From CAVDAL01 sp963606965 (GTDB lineage: Bacteria > Actinomycetota > Coriobacteriia > Coriobacteriales > QAMH01), in contig CAVDAL010000121.1 of the NCBI GenBank assembly GCA_963606965.1, forward strand, positions 1-15,572: DNA of 15,572 nucleotides, read 5' to 3'. The translations under genes were made by a program, and so were the position numbers. Shown in pieces: positions 15,194-15,572 of the stretch (positions within the stretch are counted from its first letter, which is position 1; each line of letters starts with the position of its first letter). The notes under the pieces were generated by a model, which searched no databases, was not told where the DNA came from, and was given only the letters and a program-made list of their open reading frames with translations.

Positions 15194-15211
15194 AGTGGCA
15201 TGTTAGCCACT
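15194..15211. repeat. Inverted repeat in the surface protein leader
   Basis: AGTGGC and GCCACT form a 6-bp perfect stem with a 6-base loop. On the plus strand it is followed by TTATTTT, so it could terminate plus-strand transcription, but no plus-strand gene precedes it. On the minus strand it lies in the predicted leader and could be an mRNA hairpin or an operator. Confidence 0.4.
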
Positions 15212-15260
15212 TTATTTTCGCAAAGTAAAAAACAGTATGTGCGTCCACTTTAATCGTATA

Positions 15261-15289
15261 ATCCTATTACATTTATAGGGGAAAATCAA
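15261..15289 (-). promoter_or_regulatory. Candidate promoter of the surface protein gene
   Basis: TTGATT (15289-15284), a 17-base spacer, then TAGGAT (15266-15261); each box has 4 of 6 consensus matches. It is the best-spaced pair I found upstream of the gene, but the region is AT-rich, so false matches are likely. Confidence 0.35.
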
Positions 15290-15300
15290 TATATTTAAAA

Positions 15301-15321
15301 CGAATTAGCATATTTAATTCG
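15301..15321 (-). terminator. AT-rich hairpin at the end of the repeat region, possible terminator
   Basis: CGAATTA (15301-15307) and TAATTCG (15315-15321) form a perfect 7-bp stem with a 7-base loop. On the minus strand TTTTAAAT follows. The stop codon of the partial repeat frame (TAA, 15316-15314) lies inside it, and the promoter of the surface gene starts just after it. The stem is weak in GC content. Confidence 0.4.
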
Positions 15322-15572
15322 CCAATCGCTCTGCCCCCCTGAACAGGGCTAGAGGGCGGCAACAACGCAATGCTGCACTGCGTAAGTTAACTGGTTTGGA
15401 AACCGTGCTGTGTACAGCACTACAGTTGTTGGGTGAATCGACGGACGGACTGTGAACAACGCTACGGAAATTGGGCAAATTGACAGGCACACTATGGATA
15501 GCGCTACGGAAATTGGGCAAATTGACAGGCACACTATGGATAGCGCTACGGAAGTATGCTGGATTGACAACC
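15314..15572 (-). CDS. Possible C-terminal part of a 14-residue-repeat protein, incomplete at the window edge
   Basis: The minus frame is open from the window edge to TAA at 15314-15316 (85 codons plus stop). It reads as 14-residue repeats with the consensus AIHSVPVNLPNFRS: two identical units, a partial one at the edge, two diverged ones (starting VVHS and AVHS) and a non-repeat tail. In the diverged units His, Ser, Asn and the final Ser are kept although their third codon bases changed (CAT/CAC, AGT/AGC, AAT/AAC), which hints at coding. Against it: a second minus frame is also open over most of the array, codon use (CCC, GTC, CGT) differs from the neighbours, and I recognise no family. It may simply be a noncoding minisatellite. 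Confidence 0.3.
   Translation of the reverse strand, partial: VVNPAYFRSAIHSVPVNLPNFRSAIHSVPVNLPNFRSVVHSPSVDSPNNCSAVHSTVSKPVNLRSAALRCCRPLALFRGAERLAN
15377..15572. repeat. Tandem array with 42-bp units
   Basis: Units start at 15377, 15419, 15461, 15503 and 15545. Those at 15461-15502 and 15503-15544 are identical over all 42 bases (each begins GCTACGGAAATTGGGCAAAT). The two before them keep the period but differ at many positions, and the last is diverged and cut by the window edge. The array is visibly richer in G+C than its surroundings. A perfect hairpin, GTGCTG-TGTA-CAGCAC, lies at 15405-15420. No spacer-like unique sequence separates the units. Confidence 0.85.

Larger units (their letters stand above)
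15064..15313. other. Gene-free leader region upstream of the surface protein
   Basis: AT-rich stretch without a supported gene on either strand. It holds the candidate promoter at 15261-15289, an inverted repeat at 15194-15211 and part of a hairpin at 15301-15321. If the promoter call is right, the surface protein mRNA has a leader of about 220 bases. I saw no match to a riboswitch class I know. Confidence 0.5.

Noticed and set aside
15064..15260. c-di-GMP riboswitch in the surface gene leader (GGACGCA fragment)
   Set aside because: Only a short fragment resembles the motif; the conserved paired elements and GCAAA-type core are not present.
15461..15572. Direct repeats as a CRISPR array
   Set aside because: The repeats touch each other with no unique spacers, and no cas genes are in the window.
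15461..15572. Plus-strand reading of the repeat (ATEIGQIDRHTMDS units) as a gene
   Set aside because: The identical units are open, but the diverged ones have TAA and TGA stops in that frame, and there is no start with a ribosome binding site.

Overview
The window (all protein genes on the minus strand) looks like chromosomal DNA of an AT-rich Gram-positive bacterium. The reasons are a cell-wall-anchored LPXTG protein with Cna_B domains, an ArgR repressor of Gram-positive type, a YugP-like membrane zinc peptidase, polypurine ribosome binding sites and tRNA genes that encode their own CCA. The RNase D carries an HRDC-like region, and the surface protein starts with Cys/His repeats behind an N-terminal membrane segment. 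Together these fit a low-GC Coriobacteriia (Atopobium-like) or a Clostridia-type organism. I cannot place it further from sequence alone.

Layout in the direction of transcription (high to low coordinates). Positions 15314-15572 hold a tandem array of about 42 bp per unit; it reads as an open minus-strand frame of 14-residue repeats that runs off the window edge. Positions 15064-15313 are a gene-free leader with a hairpin, a candidate promoter and an inverted repeat. Positions 9886-15033 encode a giant sortase-anchored surface protein: N-terminal membrane segment, five Cys/His repeats, a CHAP-like domain that seems to have lost its catalytic Cys and His, a chain of beta-sandwich domains with Lys/Asp/Asn triads, two Cna_B domains and LPETG. 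It ends in a clear intrinsic terminator. Next is a tRNA island: tRNA-Val(GAC) on the plus strand, and tRNA-Gly(GCC) plus tRNA-Cys(GCA) on the minus strand, with back-to-back promoters and a terminator after each unit.

The housekeeping block follows: a TerC-family membrane protein, RNase D (rnd), a YugP-like zinc peptidase, exonuclease VII (xseA and xseB overlapping by ATGA), a HIT-family protein, acetate kinase (ackA), and the arginine cluster argF-argR-argG. argF and argR overlap through TAATG, and argR and argG are 21 bp apart, so the regulator sits inside the operon it probably controls. argF and argG are consecutive enzymes (ornithine to citrulline to argininosuccinate); argH is not in the window.

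Most of the block is ordinary. The parts worth a second look are the surface protein architecture, the 42-bp repeat array beside it, the hairpin that overlaps the argF promoter, and a strict 22-residue repeat in XseA.
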